From CAXMQZ01 sp963707075 (GTDB lineage Bacteria; Acidobacteriota; Thermoanaerobaculia; Multivoradales; JAHEKO01): DNA of 64,000 nucleotides. Position 1 is the stretch's first letter. Each line of letters begins with the position of its first letter. The DNA lies in NCBI GenBank assembly GCA_963707075.1, contig CAVPOX010000001.1, forward strand, positions 372,001-436,000, read 5' to 3'. Both the position numbers and the translations under genes were made by a program. The notes beneath the pieces are model-generated. The model saw nothing but the letters and a program-made list of their open reading frames with translations, searched no databases and was not told where the DNA came from. Shown in pieces: positions 1-7,900 of the stretch.

Positions 1-899
1 CCGGCTGAGCGATACTGCCATACGACACGGTTCCTCATCGGGTCGAGCTCCTCGATGGTGCTCTGGCGGTCGGCATAGAAGCTGCGGATGCGGTTGTTGA
101 AGAGCAGGATCCGTCCAGCCTCCGAATACCCTGAACCGATCATCCAGGGCTCGTGCTGCTTCTGGAGACCGGATTGGAAGGTCCAGGTCACCTCCTGGGT
201 CTGTTTGTCGATGACGAACACCCGGTCGAGATCACGGGCACTGACCAGGAGGTTGCCGGGGCGGAAACGCTCGTCTCCCCGGTCGTACCAGGGGTTCTCG
301 GGGAGCTCCTGCACAGAGTTCATATGGGTGAGGTCTTTGTTGCCCCAGGCTTCGGCGGGGACGAAGGGCCGCAGGGAGTCTCCGGACTGCCAGCGCCAGA
401 CGACCGTTCCGGCGCGATCGATCTCCAGGACCTCGTCGAAGGGGTCATCATCGGGTCGAATCAGGGTCATCGTGTTGCCATTGGCGAGTCGGATGACATC
501 GTGATGGGCGAAACCGTTGTCCGCGGTGTATCGCCAGGTCTCGGTGCCGTCCCAGTCGTACTCGACGATGCCGCGTCCCAAGGCGATTCCCAGGAGTGAG
601 CCGTCTGCGAGCAACCGGGCGCGGGATTTGATGCGTGCTGTGGGCCACCGATGGATCTCGCGACCGTTCATGTCCATGAGAATGGGGATGCGTTGGGAGA
701 CGAATGCCAGGGTATAGCCGTTCCAGGCCCGTTGCGGGTCGTAGATGGTGATCCAGCTCTCGCTCGAAGCGTCCGGGGGCGTGACCGGATCAGCAGAGGA
801 TGTGGATTCGGCCGGGTCGGGCTCCGACGTCGGTGCGCAACACAGAGCCATGATCGCGATCGAGGTCGCCAGAATCGTCTTGAAGATGGGGAGGGTCAT
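1..899 (-). CDS. Arylsulfotransferase-like (ASST family) lipoprotein, C-terminus cut by window edge
   Basis: The reading frame is open from an ATG at 899 to the window edge, so about 299 N-terminal residues are visible. The N-terminus has a hydrophobic stretch ending in ALCC, a lipoprotein-type signal, so an exported, probably membrane-anchored protein is expected. Segments such as HHDVIRLANGN, NSVQELPENPWYDRGDERF and VFVIDKQTQEVTW match the beta-propeller repeats of arylsulfotransferase (PF05935/PF14269-like) proteins. Those transfer sulfuryl groups between phenols, but many relatives are uncharacterised, so the activity is inferred from family only. The catalytic His cannot be assigned because the gene is truncated. 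It is transcribed leftward, away from the next gene. Confidence 0.75.
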   Translation of the reverse strand, partial: MTLPIFKTILATSIAIMALCCAPTSEPDPAESTSSADPVTPPDASSESWITIYDPQRAWNGYTLAFVSQRIPILMDMNGREIHRWPTARIKSRARLLADGSLLGIALGRGIVEYDWDGTETWRYTADNGFAHHDVIRLANGNTMTLIRPDDDPFDEVLEIDRAGTVVWRWQSGDSLRPFVPAEAWGNKDLTHMNSVQELPENPWYDRGDERFRPGNLLVSARDLDRVFVIDKQTQEVTWTFQSGLQKQHEPWMIGSGYSEAGRILLFNNRIRSFYADRQSTIEELDPMRNRVVWQYRSA

Positions 900-982
900 G
901 GGAGTTAGAGCGCACGAAAGCCGCCGAGGCGCGGAGGCACCGTTTGTCGGCGGCATTGTACCGTTCAGCCCGGCGTGTGAAT

Positions 983-1660
983 CTATCGCCTGGGCGGGTC
1001 TCTGTCGCGGTCGGGCTCGCGTCGCTCGATGCCGCCACGGTTGTGGCGGTCGCGGTTCTTCTGGTCCCGGTAGTCCTGCTCTCGGTGACTCCGTCCTCGA
1101 TTGTCCGGTCGATAGTGATCTCGTCGGTCTCGATCGCGCTGGTAGTGATTCCTGTCGTTGGGATGCCCAGGGTGGCGATTGCCGTAGAACTTCGGTCTAC
1201 GGTGCGGGTCATGGTGGTCGTAGTAACCGATGTACCAACGGGGAGGCCCGAAGTAGTAATTCGGAGGTCCACAGCAGCTCGGTGGAGGGCCGTAGTAGTA
1301 GGTCGGCGGATAGGCGAGCAGTGGCGCGTAATGCTCGAGGTAGTACCCGGGTGACTGACCGTAGAACTGGAAGTGGTGATGTACTGCGGAGCACGAAGGG
1401 TGGTGGTAGTAGCGTGGACCGCTTCGGTAGCAGTAGCTGGAACAGGCATGGCCTCGGTAGCTGAATGGCTGGGTGGCCTCGAAGTAGAAGCTCGAGCCAA
1501 AGGGGCCTGCCTCGGCGTAGCCGACACGGAAGTGGACACCCCCGACAGTGAAGCTACTGCCAAAGTGCCAGGTATCGATTCCCGCCATGGCTGGGGTGGC
1601 GACCAGAGCCAGCAGGAACGACGACGACAGGAGAGTCCGGAAAGCCGCTCTTTTCTGCAT
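983..1660 (-). CDS. Secreted Tyr/His/Pro/Cys-rich protein with basic tail, unknown function
   Basis: 225 residues. I chose the ATG at 1660 because AGGAGG lies 8 nt upstream; the in-frame GTG at 1669 overlaps that ribosome-binding site. A Sec signal peptide ends at about AMA-G. The mature part has a short beta-like segment (GVHFRVGYAEAGPFGSSFYF), then a low-complexity middle rich in Tyr, Pro, His and Cys, then a strongly charged Arg/Asp tail made of RDRD-like units. I recognise no catalytic domain. Related secreted low-complexity proteins are common in Acidobacteriota and delta-proteobacteria, but no function is known to me. A metal-binding or surface-matrix role is possible from the His/Cys/Tyr content alone. 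Confidence 0.7.
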   Translation of the reverse strand: MQKRAAFRTLLSSSFLLALVATPAMAGIDTWHFGSSFTVGGVHFRVGYAEAGPFGSSFYFEATQPFSYRGHACSSYCYRSGPRYYHHPSCSAVHHHFQFYGQSPGYYLEHYAPLLAYPPTYYYGPPPSCCGPPNYYFGPPRWYIGYYDHHDPHRRPKFYGNRHPGHPNDRNHYQRDRDRRDHYRPDNRGRSHREQDYRDQKNRDRHNRGGIERREPDRDRDPPRR

Positions 1661-1686
1661 TTTCGTCACCTCCTGTTACCCATGGA

Positions 1687-1698
1687 GAATCATGATTC
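1687..1698. repeat. 12-bp perfect palindrome in leader of the Tyr/His-rich gene
   Basis: GAATCATGATTC reads the same on both strands and lies 27 bp upstream of the ATG at 1660. It could be an operator for a dimeric regulator or chance. No matching second copy was noticed. Confidence 0.35.
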
Positions 1699-1840
1699 GT
1701 GCCAGCGTGAGCGCGGCCTCTAGCCCGGAGTGCCGGGCATCTCGAGGCACTCGTGAGGTGCGGATGTCCTGTCTGGAGGACATTGTCGGAGTTGCGCGGC
1801 AAGGCGAGGTTTCAGGAAGCGCAGGTGCCGGGGTAGACAA

Positions 1841-2995
1841 CTACTGAGGGCGCAGGGCTCGCAGCTCGTCCCCGATCGCCGTGGAAAGCTCCTGATCTGA
1901 TCCCTCTTGCAAGGCCGACTCCAGGGTCTCGATGGCCGCGGCCGGGTCGCCACAGTCACGTTGGGCCAGCGCCAACCCGTAGAGTACCCAGCCTCTTGCC
2001 GACGACTCCATGGGTGCGGTGTCGAGGGCCAGCTCGAACACGTCGATGGCTTCTGTGCAGCGCTCCATCTCGAGCAGAATCCGACCCATGGTGTCGAGGG
2101 CCAGGTAGGGATCGGGACCGCCGAGCGCTACCGCCCGTGAGACGAGCTCCTGAGCTTCGGCGAGATCGTGACCCGAGGCGAGTCGCAACCAGGCCAGGTT
2201 GTTGAGCGCTTCGGAGTACATCGGGTTGAGGTCGAGGGCCTCGCGATAGGCCTCCTCTGCCTCCGGAACCAGACCCTGGGCGCTCAGCACGTTACCGAGA
2301 TTTACCCAAACGAGTGGTGAGCGCGAGCCGGTTTCCAGCTGGTGGCGGTAGATCGCCTCGGCCTCGGCGAACAGACCCACCTCCTCGAGCGCCACGGCGT
2401 AGAGGATCGGATCGGCAGCGTCCTCCGCATCGTCGTCGGGTGTGATCACCAGAGTGGCGAAGCCGGTCTTGTCCCATGAGCCGGATAGGCGATCCAGCGA
2501 TACCCAGCGAGCCTTGCCGTCCCCATACTGGACCCGCACCAGATCCTTTGCCGGATCGAATCCGTCGACGATCACGTAGTGGAACAGATCGCGACTCTCA
2601 CCGACGATATCGACGATCTGGATCATCAGGATCAGGGGCCTTCCAGCTTGGATGCTCTCGAGAATCAGATTCCTGCTCCCGATGACCAGATCAGCGTGGA
2701 ATCCGTATTGTCTCGCTGCCAGGGCCATGTCCAGCGATAGAACCCCACCGTTGTCCGCCTTGGGCAGAGTTGTATCGAGCGCCTCGATCGAGATGGGTGA
2801 GCTCCAATAGCTCATCACCGCCGAGAGGCTGGCCGCGCCACAGTTCTGGGCACCGAACTCGGTAAGGGGTACCCCTGCGAGCACCACCGCCCCGGCACTG
2901 GGTGCTCGGGCGGCCGGCTTCAACGTCACACAGCCGGCCAGCGAGACCAGCAGGAGCAGCAGAGGGCCGAAGAGTCGGAGCGGTCGCGAGCTCAA
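1841..2995 (-). CDS. PA2778-family C39-like cysteine peptidase with TPR repeats, lipoprotein
   Basis: 384 residues. A lipobox, SLAGC, places the lipidated Cys at residue 22. Residues about 40-185 form a peptidase C39-like domain: Gln50 and Cys52 in QNCGAASL, His139 in FHYVIVDGFD, followed by an Asp. Residues about 190-384 hold tandem TPR helices (for example PLVWVNLGNVLSAQGLVPEA). This peptidase-plus-TPR layout is that of the family named for Pseudomonas PA2778, normally encoded beside a PA2779-type partner, exactly as here. The ATG overlaps the stop of the upstream gene by 4 nt (ATGA). It is probably a periplasmic peptidase; its substrate is unknown, and the small partner is a candidate. Confidence 0.82.
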   Translation of the reverse strand: MSSRPLRLFGPLLLLLVSLAGCVTLKPAARAPSAGAVVLAGVPLTEFGAQNCGAASLSAVMSYWSSPISIEALDTTLPKADNGGVLSLDMALAARQYGFHADLVIGSRNLILESIQAGRPLILMIQIVDIVGESRDLFHYVIVDGFDPAKDLVRVQYGDGKARWVSLDRLSGSWDKTGFATLVITPDDDAEDAADPILYAVALEEVGLFAEAEAIYRHQLETGSRSPLVWVNLGNVLSAQGLVPEAEEAYREALDLNPMYSEALNNLAWLRLASGHDLAEAQELVSRAVALGGPDPYLALDTMGRILLEMERCTEAIDVFELALDTAPMESSARGWVLYGLALAQRDCGDPAAAIETLESALQEGSDQELSTAIGDELRALRPQ

Positions 2996-3360
2996 AAGGC
3001 CGTAATGATCAACACGCCCAGGAGAATACCGATCAGGATCCAGATATAGGTCGGCACGCTGGAACCGGCCGCTTGCAGTTGGTCGAGCTGACCGGAGAGA
3101 GAGTGGATCTCCTCGGGGGATAGCTGGGCGAGGCGTAGCTGGATTACGTCATCGGTGAACCCGTGCTGAGCCAGAGCTGCGGTGATTTCGGGTCGGGCGA
3201 CCACGGCCTCGATCTTGGCAAGCTCAGCCTGTCGCTGGAGAAGGCTCTGGTCGACGGCCGTCTTTGACGGCGTGGGGAGCGCGGACAAAGGCGCGCTCAC
3301 TGCCATGCACGCAGCTACTATCAGCGTGAGTGCGAGCATCCTGAAAGCGATAGTCTTCAT
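2992..3360 (-). CDS. PA2779-family small exported protein with C-terminal membrane segment
   Basis: 122 residues. The ATG at 3360 has AGGAG 5 nt upstream; a longer frame exists but lacks such a site. There is an N-terminal signal peptide (LIVAACMAVSAPLSA), a helical middle (DQSLLQRQAELAKIEAVVAR, then LSPEEIHSLSGQLDQLQAAG) and a hydrophobic C-terminal anchor (TYIWILIGILLGVLIITAF). The ITAAL...HGFTDDVIQLRLAQLS segment is typical of PA2779-type proteins. It is translationally coupled to the C39 peptidase gene through an ATGA overlap. The molecular role is not established; substrate or regulator of the peptidase is an inference from constant pairing. Confidence 0.78.
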   Translation of the reverse strand: MKTIAFRMLALTLIVAACMAVSAPLSALPTPSKTAVDQSLLQRQAELAKIEAVVARPEITAALAQHGFTDDVIQLRLAQLSPEEIHSLSGQLDQLQAAGSSVPTYIWILIGILLGVLIITAF

Positions 3361-3747
3361 TTTGTCTCCTGGATTGATTTTGGCCGCCCTATTGTACTTC
3401 AATGGGTCTGCTGGACTCTGTGGAGTAATCGACTCGGCGGTCCTCGCTGGCATCATCGGTATGGCATTTCAAAGCATCTGGCGGCGCTTGTCTGCTGTCC
3501 CTTCCTCCTGTCGAGTTGCCTGGAAGCTACCCGTTGGGGTGGCATGTTTCCTGTCCTGATGGATGGCCCCCTTCCAGGACCCAGCTGATAGAGATCACAG
3601 GTCTTCTGACCAGCCAGGGCGCAACGCTACGGGATCTCCGAGCTCTGTCGCCCCTGCAGGTCGAGTCCTGCCGCTCTTGGGGAGCGCGGATAGTGTCCGA
3701 GGTCGGAGAGACATCGCGACCAACAAACCAACGGAGGGGGAATTGAT
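3361..3747. other. Divergent intergenic region, no gene seen
   Basis: About 390 bp between the leftward PA2779-type gene and the rightward HEAT-repeat gene. On the minus strand TACAAT (3391-3396) is a good -10 element for the PA2779/PA2778 pair, but I find no convincing -35. Short reading frames across it lack coding character. Nothing resembling a known structured RNA was recognised. Confidence 0.4.
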
Positions 3748-5502
3748 ATGGAGCGAGGTAGATCCTGGTTGATGAGGGCAAACGCTCTCATGATTGCACT
3801 TGTCTTGTTCGCGGGGCCCACTTACTCCGAGACTGTGGAGAATATTCTCGACGCCGGCGGGCTCAAGGCTGCTTACAACCCGGTCCTTCTGGACTACCTC
3901 TTGGAAGAGGGTGCCGACGACCTGCCCGACGACCAGCGCAAACAGGCTATTGATCAGTTGGTCACGGCGCTGAAGGCCGATATCGAGATTACCCCAGCTG
4001 AGCAGAAGGCCGCCGCCATGGCTGCCGCTGCCGCCGGGCTCGCCCAGCTCTTTGGTGGTCGGGATGCCGGCGATCTCGGCGCCGCTGCCGGCGACGCCAC
4101 CTACGACGTCTGGCGGGGTTGGGTTGAATCGGCCATCACTCTCCAGCGCGCTGGCTACGTTGACGAGGCCAACGCATTCTTCGAGAAGTGCATCGAGATC
4201 TATCCCTACGGTGATCTCAAGGGTCGCTGCGCGATTGGCCTGGCGGTAGGCAAGCCCGACGAAGCAGTGAGTCGACTCATGGCCCTCACCGACGGGTCCG
4301 ATCCGGAGACGATCAATGCTGCTTTGCGCCTTCTGGGGGAGCTGGCCAGCAGTGAGGGCTTTCCTGCGGAGAACAGGGCGGAGGTGGTCGCGCGAATCAC
4401 CGATTTCACCGGCGGCCTGAAGAAAGCTTCCTATGGCGAGGCTGCTTGCTACGGACTGGTCAAGGCATCTGACCCGAGCGCCGTTCCCAAGCTTCAGGCT
4501 CTGTCGAAGGGAATGATGAATGCCAATTTCCACCGCTGTGCACGCAAGGGTCTCCTGCTGACCTTCGACGACCAGAGCGTTGTGCCACTTCTCGAGAAAG
4601 CGCTGAAGTCGGGAAAATTCTCTACCACCGAGCCCTGGGACAGCTTTTTTTCCGCCACCGTGCTGATGGAAGCGGGCAAGGAGTCAGGCTTCGCCTGGGC
4701 CGCCGAGCAGTTTGGCAAGAAAGAAAAAAAGGGCATGAAGAAGATGATGTCCACCGAAGAGGAGATCGACTTCAAGCCGGCCCTGGTCACGGCCCTGGTG
4801 CGGATCGGTGGCGACCGGTCGAAACAGGTCTTGAGCCAAGCCATGAGCTCGGTGGAGAAGGGCAGCTGGATCGAGACCTGGATCGCCATCGGCTTGCTGG
4901 AGCTCGGCGACACCACGTACATCGATCTGGCACGTAAGGCTCTCGACGTTCCCGAGTGGGATTTCACCACCGTGCGAGTGGCCACCGCTCTGGCCGAACA
5001 TGGCGACTACTCGGGAATCCCGGCGCTGAAGGCCCTTTACGAGAAGGCTGCCGATGGAATCGAACCTGAGACCGGTAGGGCAGTGGCCGCCTTCCTGGCT
5101 GGTACAGGGAACGAATTCCTGTCCGACCGCGATGCCAAGCAGGCGCGGCTGGTGAGACTCCGCCGGCAGATTGCCGATGCCTTGGCGACCATTGATCACG
5201 CCGACAGCGGTCCGGTTCTCGCCCAGATGCTGGACGACAGCGAACCGTCGGTACGGACCGCCACGGCCCAGGCTCTGGGGCGGATGAGCGATGCTTCGGC
5301 TCTGCCGGCCCTTGCCAAGGCGATGACGGTCGACTACGGAAACATCGGTGAGGGGTCACGCAATCCCACTGTGCTGGCCTACGTCGCACGGCAGGCCGCG
5401 AGGAATTTTCCCGGAGAGAGCGGCACGGTGGACGTCCTGGGAGCGGCGACGGCGAGTAAGTACGCCTCCGTGGAGTTCCTGGGCCTCTGTGCTTCCGACT
5501 GA
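3748..5502 (+). CDS. Exported HEAT-repeat protein, unknown function
   Basis: 584 residues, with GGAGGGG 7 nt before the ATG. An N-terminal signal peptide (LMIALVLFAGPTYS-E) indicates export. After an Ala-rich helical segment, several HEAT-like helical pairs follow, for example VTALVRIGGDRSKQVLSQAM, VRVATALAEHGDYSGIPALK and VRTATAQALGRMSDASALPA. Such repeats form a protein-binding solenoid. No catalytic domain is seen. The next gene starts about 60 bp downstream on the same strand and is also unassigned, so the two probably share a transcript. The partner protein and the process are unknown. Confidence 0.75.
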   Translation: MERGRSWLMRANALMIALVLFAGPTYSETVENILDAGGLKAAYNPVLLDYLLEEGADDLPDDQRKQAIDQLVTALKADIEITPAEQKAAAMAAAAAGLAQLFGGRDAGDLGAAAGDATYDVWRGWVESAITLQRAGYVDEANAFFEKCIEIYPYGDLKGRCAIGLAVGKPDEAVSRLMALTDGSDPETINAALRLLGELASSEGFPAENRAEVVARITDFTGGLKKASYGEAACYGLVKASDPSAVPKLQALSKGMMNANFHRCARKGLLLTFDDQSVVPLLEKALKSGKFSTTEPWDSFFSATVLMEAGKESGFAWAAEQFGKKEKKGMKKMMSTEEEIDFKPALVTALVRIGGDRSKQVLSQAMSSVEKGSWIETWIAIGLLELGDTTYIDLARKALDVPEWDFTTVRVATALAEHGDYSGIPALKALYEKAADGIEPETGRAVAAFLAGTGNEFLSDRDAKQARLVRLRRQIADALATIDHADSGPVLAQMLDDSEPSVRTATAQALGRMSDASALPALAKAMTVDYGNIGEGSRNPTVLAYVARQAARNFPGESGTVDVLGAATASKYASVEFLGLCASD

Positions 5503-5564
5503 GCAGCCGCCGATCGCGATTGGAGGAGGGGTACTGGCTATACTGGGTGGACTCGAGAGAGCCC

Positions 5565-6218
5565 ATGTCCGGTCAAGATTTCTCCCGACTCCGCCAGGCT
5601 CTGCTGGCGCTGAAATCGCCTCAGTTGCGGCGGGGCCTCTATGGGCAGCGCTATGCGGAAGCCGAGGTTTTGAGCGATCTGTACTTGCAGGCCGGAGAGG
5701 CCGTGTTCGTGGCAGCCAGCACGCTTTTTGTCGGTGCGCTGCGCCGCCCGACGACTGGAGGAATACCGCGACGCCTCTTCAAGCATCAGTCCCCTGAGCG
5801 TTTCGACGAATTTCGGGAGGAGGAGGACGCGACATGGGCCTGGGCGGTGTCCCTGGCGGCTGACAAGTTCGTCGAGCGACTTGGCCGTATCGGTACCGAG
5901 GAGACCCGGTTTTCGGTCGAGATGCTTCAGGCACTGTATGAGCGCGTGGGCGTCTGCGCGCTGGGTGTCTATCGAGATTTGGTTTCGGAAGAGGACGACG
6001 AGGATACCCTCAAACGTGTCTGCCGCATCCTGCTTGCTTACGCCGAGTTGGCTCCGCGGGACGACCCGGCGCGGCTCGAAATGGTGGTCGACCGGATTCC
6101 CACCAAACAGCCCCGTGAGGTACTGCTAGCATCGGCCCTCGCTCTACCCAACGTCGAGCTCATTACCGAGCCGCAGGCTTTTCACGAGAGCTGGCAGCGG
6201 CTGAGCGCGTCGCGATAG
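5565..6218 (+). CDS. Conserved-looking hypothetical protein, acidic and helical
   Basis: 217 residues from the ATG at 5565. An in-frame TTG at 5520 would add 15 residues, and neither start has a strong ribosome-binding site at normal spacing. There is no signal peptide and no family I recognise. The sequence is mostly amphipathic helix (for example MSGQDFSRLRQALLALKSPQ, then LERLGRIG and YAELAPRDDPARLEMVVDRI), with a DEDDEDT-like acidic patch. It follows the HEAT-repeat gene and ends 24 bp before the cyclase-family lipoprotein gene, so an operon of three is plausible. Codon use resembles its neighbours, which supports it being real. Confidence 0.6.
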   Translation: MSGQDFSRLRQALLALKSPQLRRGLYGQRYAEAEVLSDLYLQAGEAVFVAASTLFVGALRRPTTGGIPRRLFKHQSPERFDEFREEEDATWAWAVSLAADKFVERLGRIGTEETRFSVEMLQALYERVGVCALGVYRDLVSEEDDEDTLKRVCRILLAYAELAPRDDPARLEMVVDRIPTKQPREVLLASALALPNVELITEPQAFHESWQRLSASR

Positions 6219-6242
6219 TGACCGAAGATCGAAGGAGATGGG

Positions 6243-7103
6243 ATGCAAAGAATTTTGGGAACAGTGACGGGGTTGGCCCTGGTGCTGGTCAGTTGCCAGG
6301 CCTCCGAGGAGTCGACGAGCGAGTTGTCCGAGCGGAGCGCAGAAGCAATGCAGACTCCGATTCACGAGACCCTCGCCCAGGCGCGTTGGGTCGATCTGAC
6401 TTACGCCTTCGATGAGCAGACGATCTATTGGCCGACTGCCAACGGATTCGAGTTGACGGTGGGTCACGCCGGCCACACAGATGCAGGCTTCTATTACGCG
6501 GCCAACGATTTCGCTGCCGCGGAGCACGGGGGCACCCATCTCGACTCGCCGGTTCACTTCTACGAATCCGGAGTGCCGGTGGATGAGATTCCCCTGCGGC
6601 GGCTGATTGGCGAGGGGGTTGTCGTCGATGTCTCGGAGCTCTGCGCCGCCGACCCCGACTATCAGATCCGTGTCGAGGATCTGCTCACCTGGGAAGAAGA
6701 GCAGGGAAAATCGCTGACCGACACCCTGGTGCTACTGAAGACCGGTTGGGGTGATCGTTGGCCGGAGCGCGAGCGCTATCTCGGAACCGCCGAGTTTGGC
6801 GAGGAGGGCGTAGCCAAACTCCACTTTCCGGGCCTGCATCCCGAGGCCGCTCGTTGGCTGGCTGAAGAGCGTTCCGTTCGAGCGGTAGGTATCGATACCG
6901 CCAGTATCGACTATGGTCAGTCAAAGCTTTTCGCGAGCCACGTAGCCTTGTTCGAGCACGATATCCCCGTGTTCGAGAATGTGGCTTCGCTCGATGCCTT
7001 GCCCGATCGAGGCTTCACCGTCGTCGCTCTGCCGATGAAGATTCGCGGTGGCAGCGGGGGTCCCTTGAGAATTGTGGCCTTGCTGCCGTCTGCCGACAGT
7101 TGA
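6243..7103 (+). CDS. Cyclase-family (kynurenine formamidase-like) metal hydrolase, lipoprotein
   Basis: 286 residues, with GAAGGAGA 5 nt before the ATG. The N-terminus is a lipoprotein signal (ALVLVSCQA, lipidated Cys near residue 18). The core carries the family signature HGGTHLDSPVHF (HxGTHxDxPxHF) that binds the catalytic metal, plus LLKTGWGDRW and the GIDTASIDYG block. The family (PF04199) hydrolyses N-formylkynurenine, isatin and similar amides or lactones. The substrate here is unknown, and the lipoprotein export signal argues against a purely cytoplasmic tryptophan-degradation role. Confidence 0.85.
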   Translation: MQRILGTVTGLALVLVSCQASEESTSELSERSAEAMQTPIHETLAQARWVDLTYAFDEQTIYWPTANGFELTVGHAGHTDAGFYYAANDFAAAEHGGTHLDSPVHFYESGVPVDEIPLRRLIGEGVVVDVSELCAADPDYQIRVEDLLTWEEEQGKSLTDTLVLLKTGWGDRWPERERYLGTAEFGEEGVAKLHFPGLHPEAARWLAEERSVRAVGIDTASIDYGQSKLFASHVALFEHDIPVFENVASLDALPDRGFTVVALPMKIRGGSGGPLRIVALLPSADS

Positions 7104-7237
7104 TCGTGAAGCACCGACGATCGAGGCACCTGTCGAGTCTCGAGCAGTCCTTGTCGAGCAAATCTTGCAGAGGCGTGGTGGTGGTCCACCATGCTTCTGC
7201 AGCAGAACCGAAAACAGGAAACCGGTCGATTGCAAAG

Positions 7238-7314
7238 TGGTGCACCCGGGAGAATTCGAATCCCCAACCTCCTGATCCGTAGTCAGGTGCTCTATCCAGT
7301 TGAGCTACGGGTGC
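7238..7314 (-). tRNA. tRNA-Arg (anticodon ACG), CCA encoded
   Basis: 77 nt on the minus strand. The acceptor stem GCACCCG/CGGGTGC pairs fully, with discriminator A followed by a genomic CCA. The anticodon stem CCTGA/TCAGG encloses the loop CTACGGA, giving anticodon ACG, expected to be edited to ICG. The T-arm has GTTCGAA-type sequence (GATTCGAAT) and the D-arm has TAGCTCAACTGGATAGAGCA. It is flanked by a good promoter. Confidence 0.95.
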
Positions 7315-7339
7315 ATAAAGAACAGCCTGCGGACTGCGA

Positions 7340-7368
7340 ATTCTAGATAATCGCCCGGGAACTTGCAA
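7340..7368 (-). promoter_or_regulatory. Sigma-70-type promoter for tRNA-Arg
   Basis: On the minus strand, TTGCAA (-35, 7363-7368) and TAGAAT (-10, 7340-7345) are separated by 17 bp. The predicted start is near 7333, about 20 nt before the mature tRNA 5' end. Confidence 0.65.
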
Positions 7369-7383
7369 TTGGGTCGCGGTTCA

Positions 7384-7399
7384 CCCTGAATATTCAGGG
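7384..7399. repeat. 16-bp perfect palindrome between panD and the tRNA promoter
   Basis: CCCTGAATATTCAGGG is fully self-complementary. It lies just upstream of the tRNA-Arg -35 box and about 50 nt after the panD stop. It may act as an operator or as a weak cruciform terminator; no T-run follows. Confidence 0.5.
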
Positions 7400-7451
7400 A
7401 TGATGACCTTTGTCGCAAGGGCTGTCCCTATCAAACAAGGTGAGGCAGGTC

Positions 7452-7820
7452 TCAGGCGATCGCGCTCGCTGGCTCCAGGAGGTGGTTGTGCTCGTCGACG
7501 TAGATCAGCCGAGGCTGGTGGCCGACAGCCTCTTCCTCTTCATACTCGGCGTAGCAGCAGATGATGACGATGTCGCCCTTCCTTGCCTTGTGGGCAGCGG
7601 CGCCGTTGATGGTGACCTCATGCGAGCCGACCTCGCCTTCGATGTAGTAGGTGGCGAAGCGCTCACCGTTGGAGACGTTGTAGATCTCGACCTTCTCGAA
7701 GGGCACCAGATTGGCGGCCAGGGCCAGTTTGGGATCGATGCTGATGGAGCCTTCGTAGTCGAGATCCGCATCGTTGACAGTGGCACGATGGATCTTGGAT
7801 TTCAGCAGTGTGAGTCGCAT
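7452..7820 (-). CDS. panD: Aspartate 1-decarboxylase proenzyme
   Basis: 122 residues, the usual length. PanD decarboxylates L-aspartate to beta-alanine, the amine half of pantothenate. The self-cleavage site Gly24-Ser25 is present in YEGSISID; cleavage creates the pyruvoyl cofactor. Lys9 and the segments NVSNGERFATYY and INGAAAHKARKGD are conserved family features. GAGGAC precedes the ATG. It is the last gene of panB-panC-panD on the minus strand, with 80 bp between panC and panD, so the whole beta-alanine/pantoate condensation pathway except ketopantoate reductase is together. Confidence 0.97.
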   Translation of the reverse strand: MRLTLLKSKIHRATVNDADLDYEGSISIDPKLALAANLVPFEKVEIYNVSNGERFATYYIEGEVGSHEVTINGAAAHKARKGDIVIICCYAEYEEEEAVGHQPRLIYVDEHNHLLEPASAIA

Positions 7821-7900
7821 GGTTGTCCTCTTTCGGTATCAGTGATTCATGGAGCTTCCGGGCGGATGCCGACGCTGGGTCGGCGACTACGGAATGGGCT

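Noticed and set aside
745..1464. Plus-strand Ser/Gly-rich frames over the secreted Tyr/His-rich gene
   Set aside because: The minus strand has a ribosome-binding site and signal peptide; the plus frames are shadows of its low-complexity coding.
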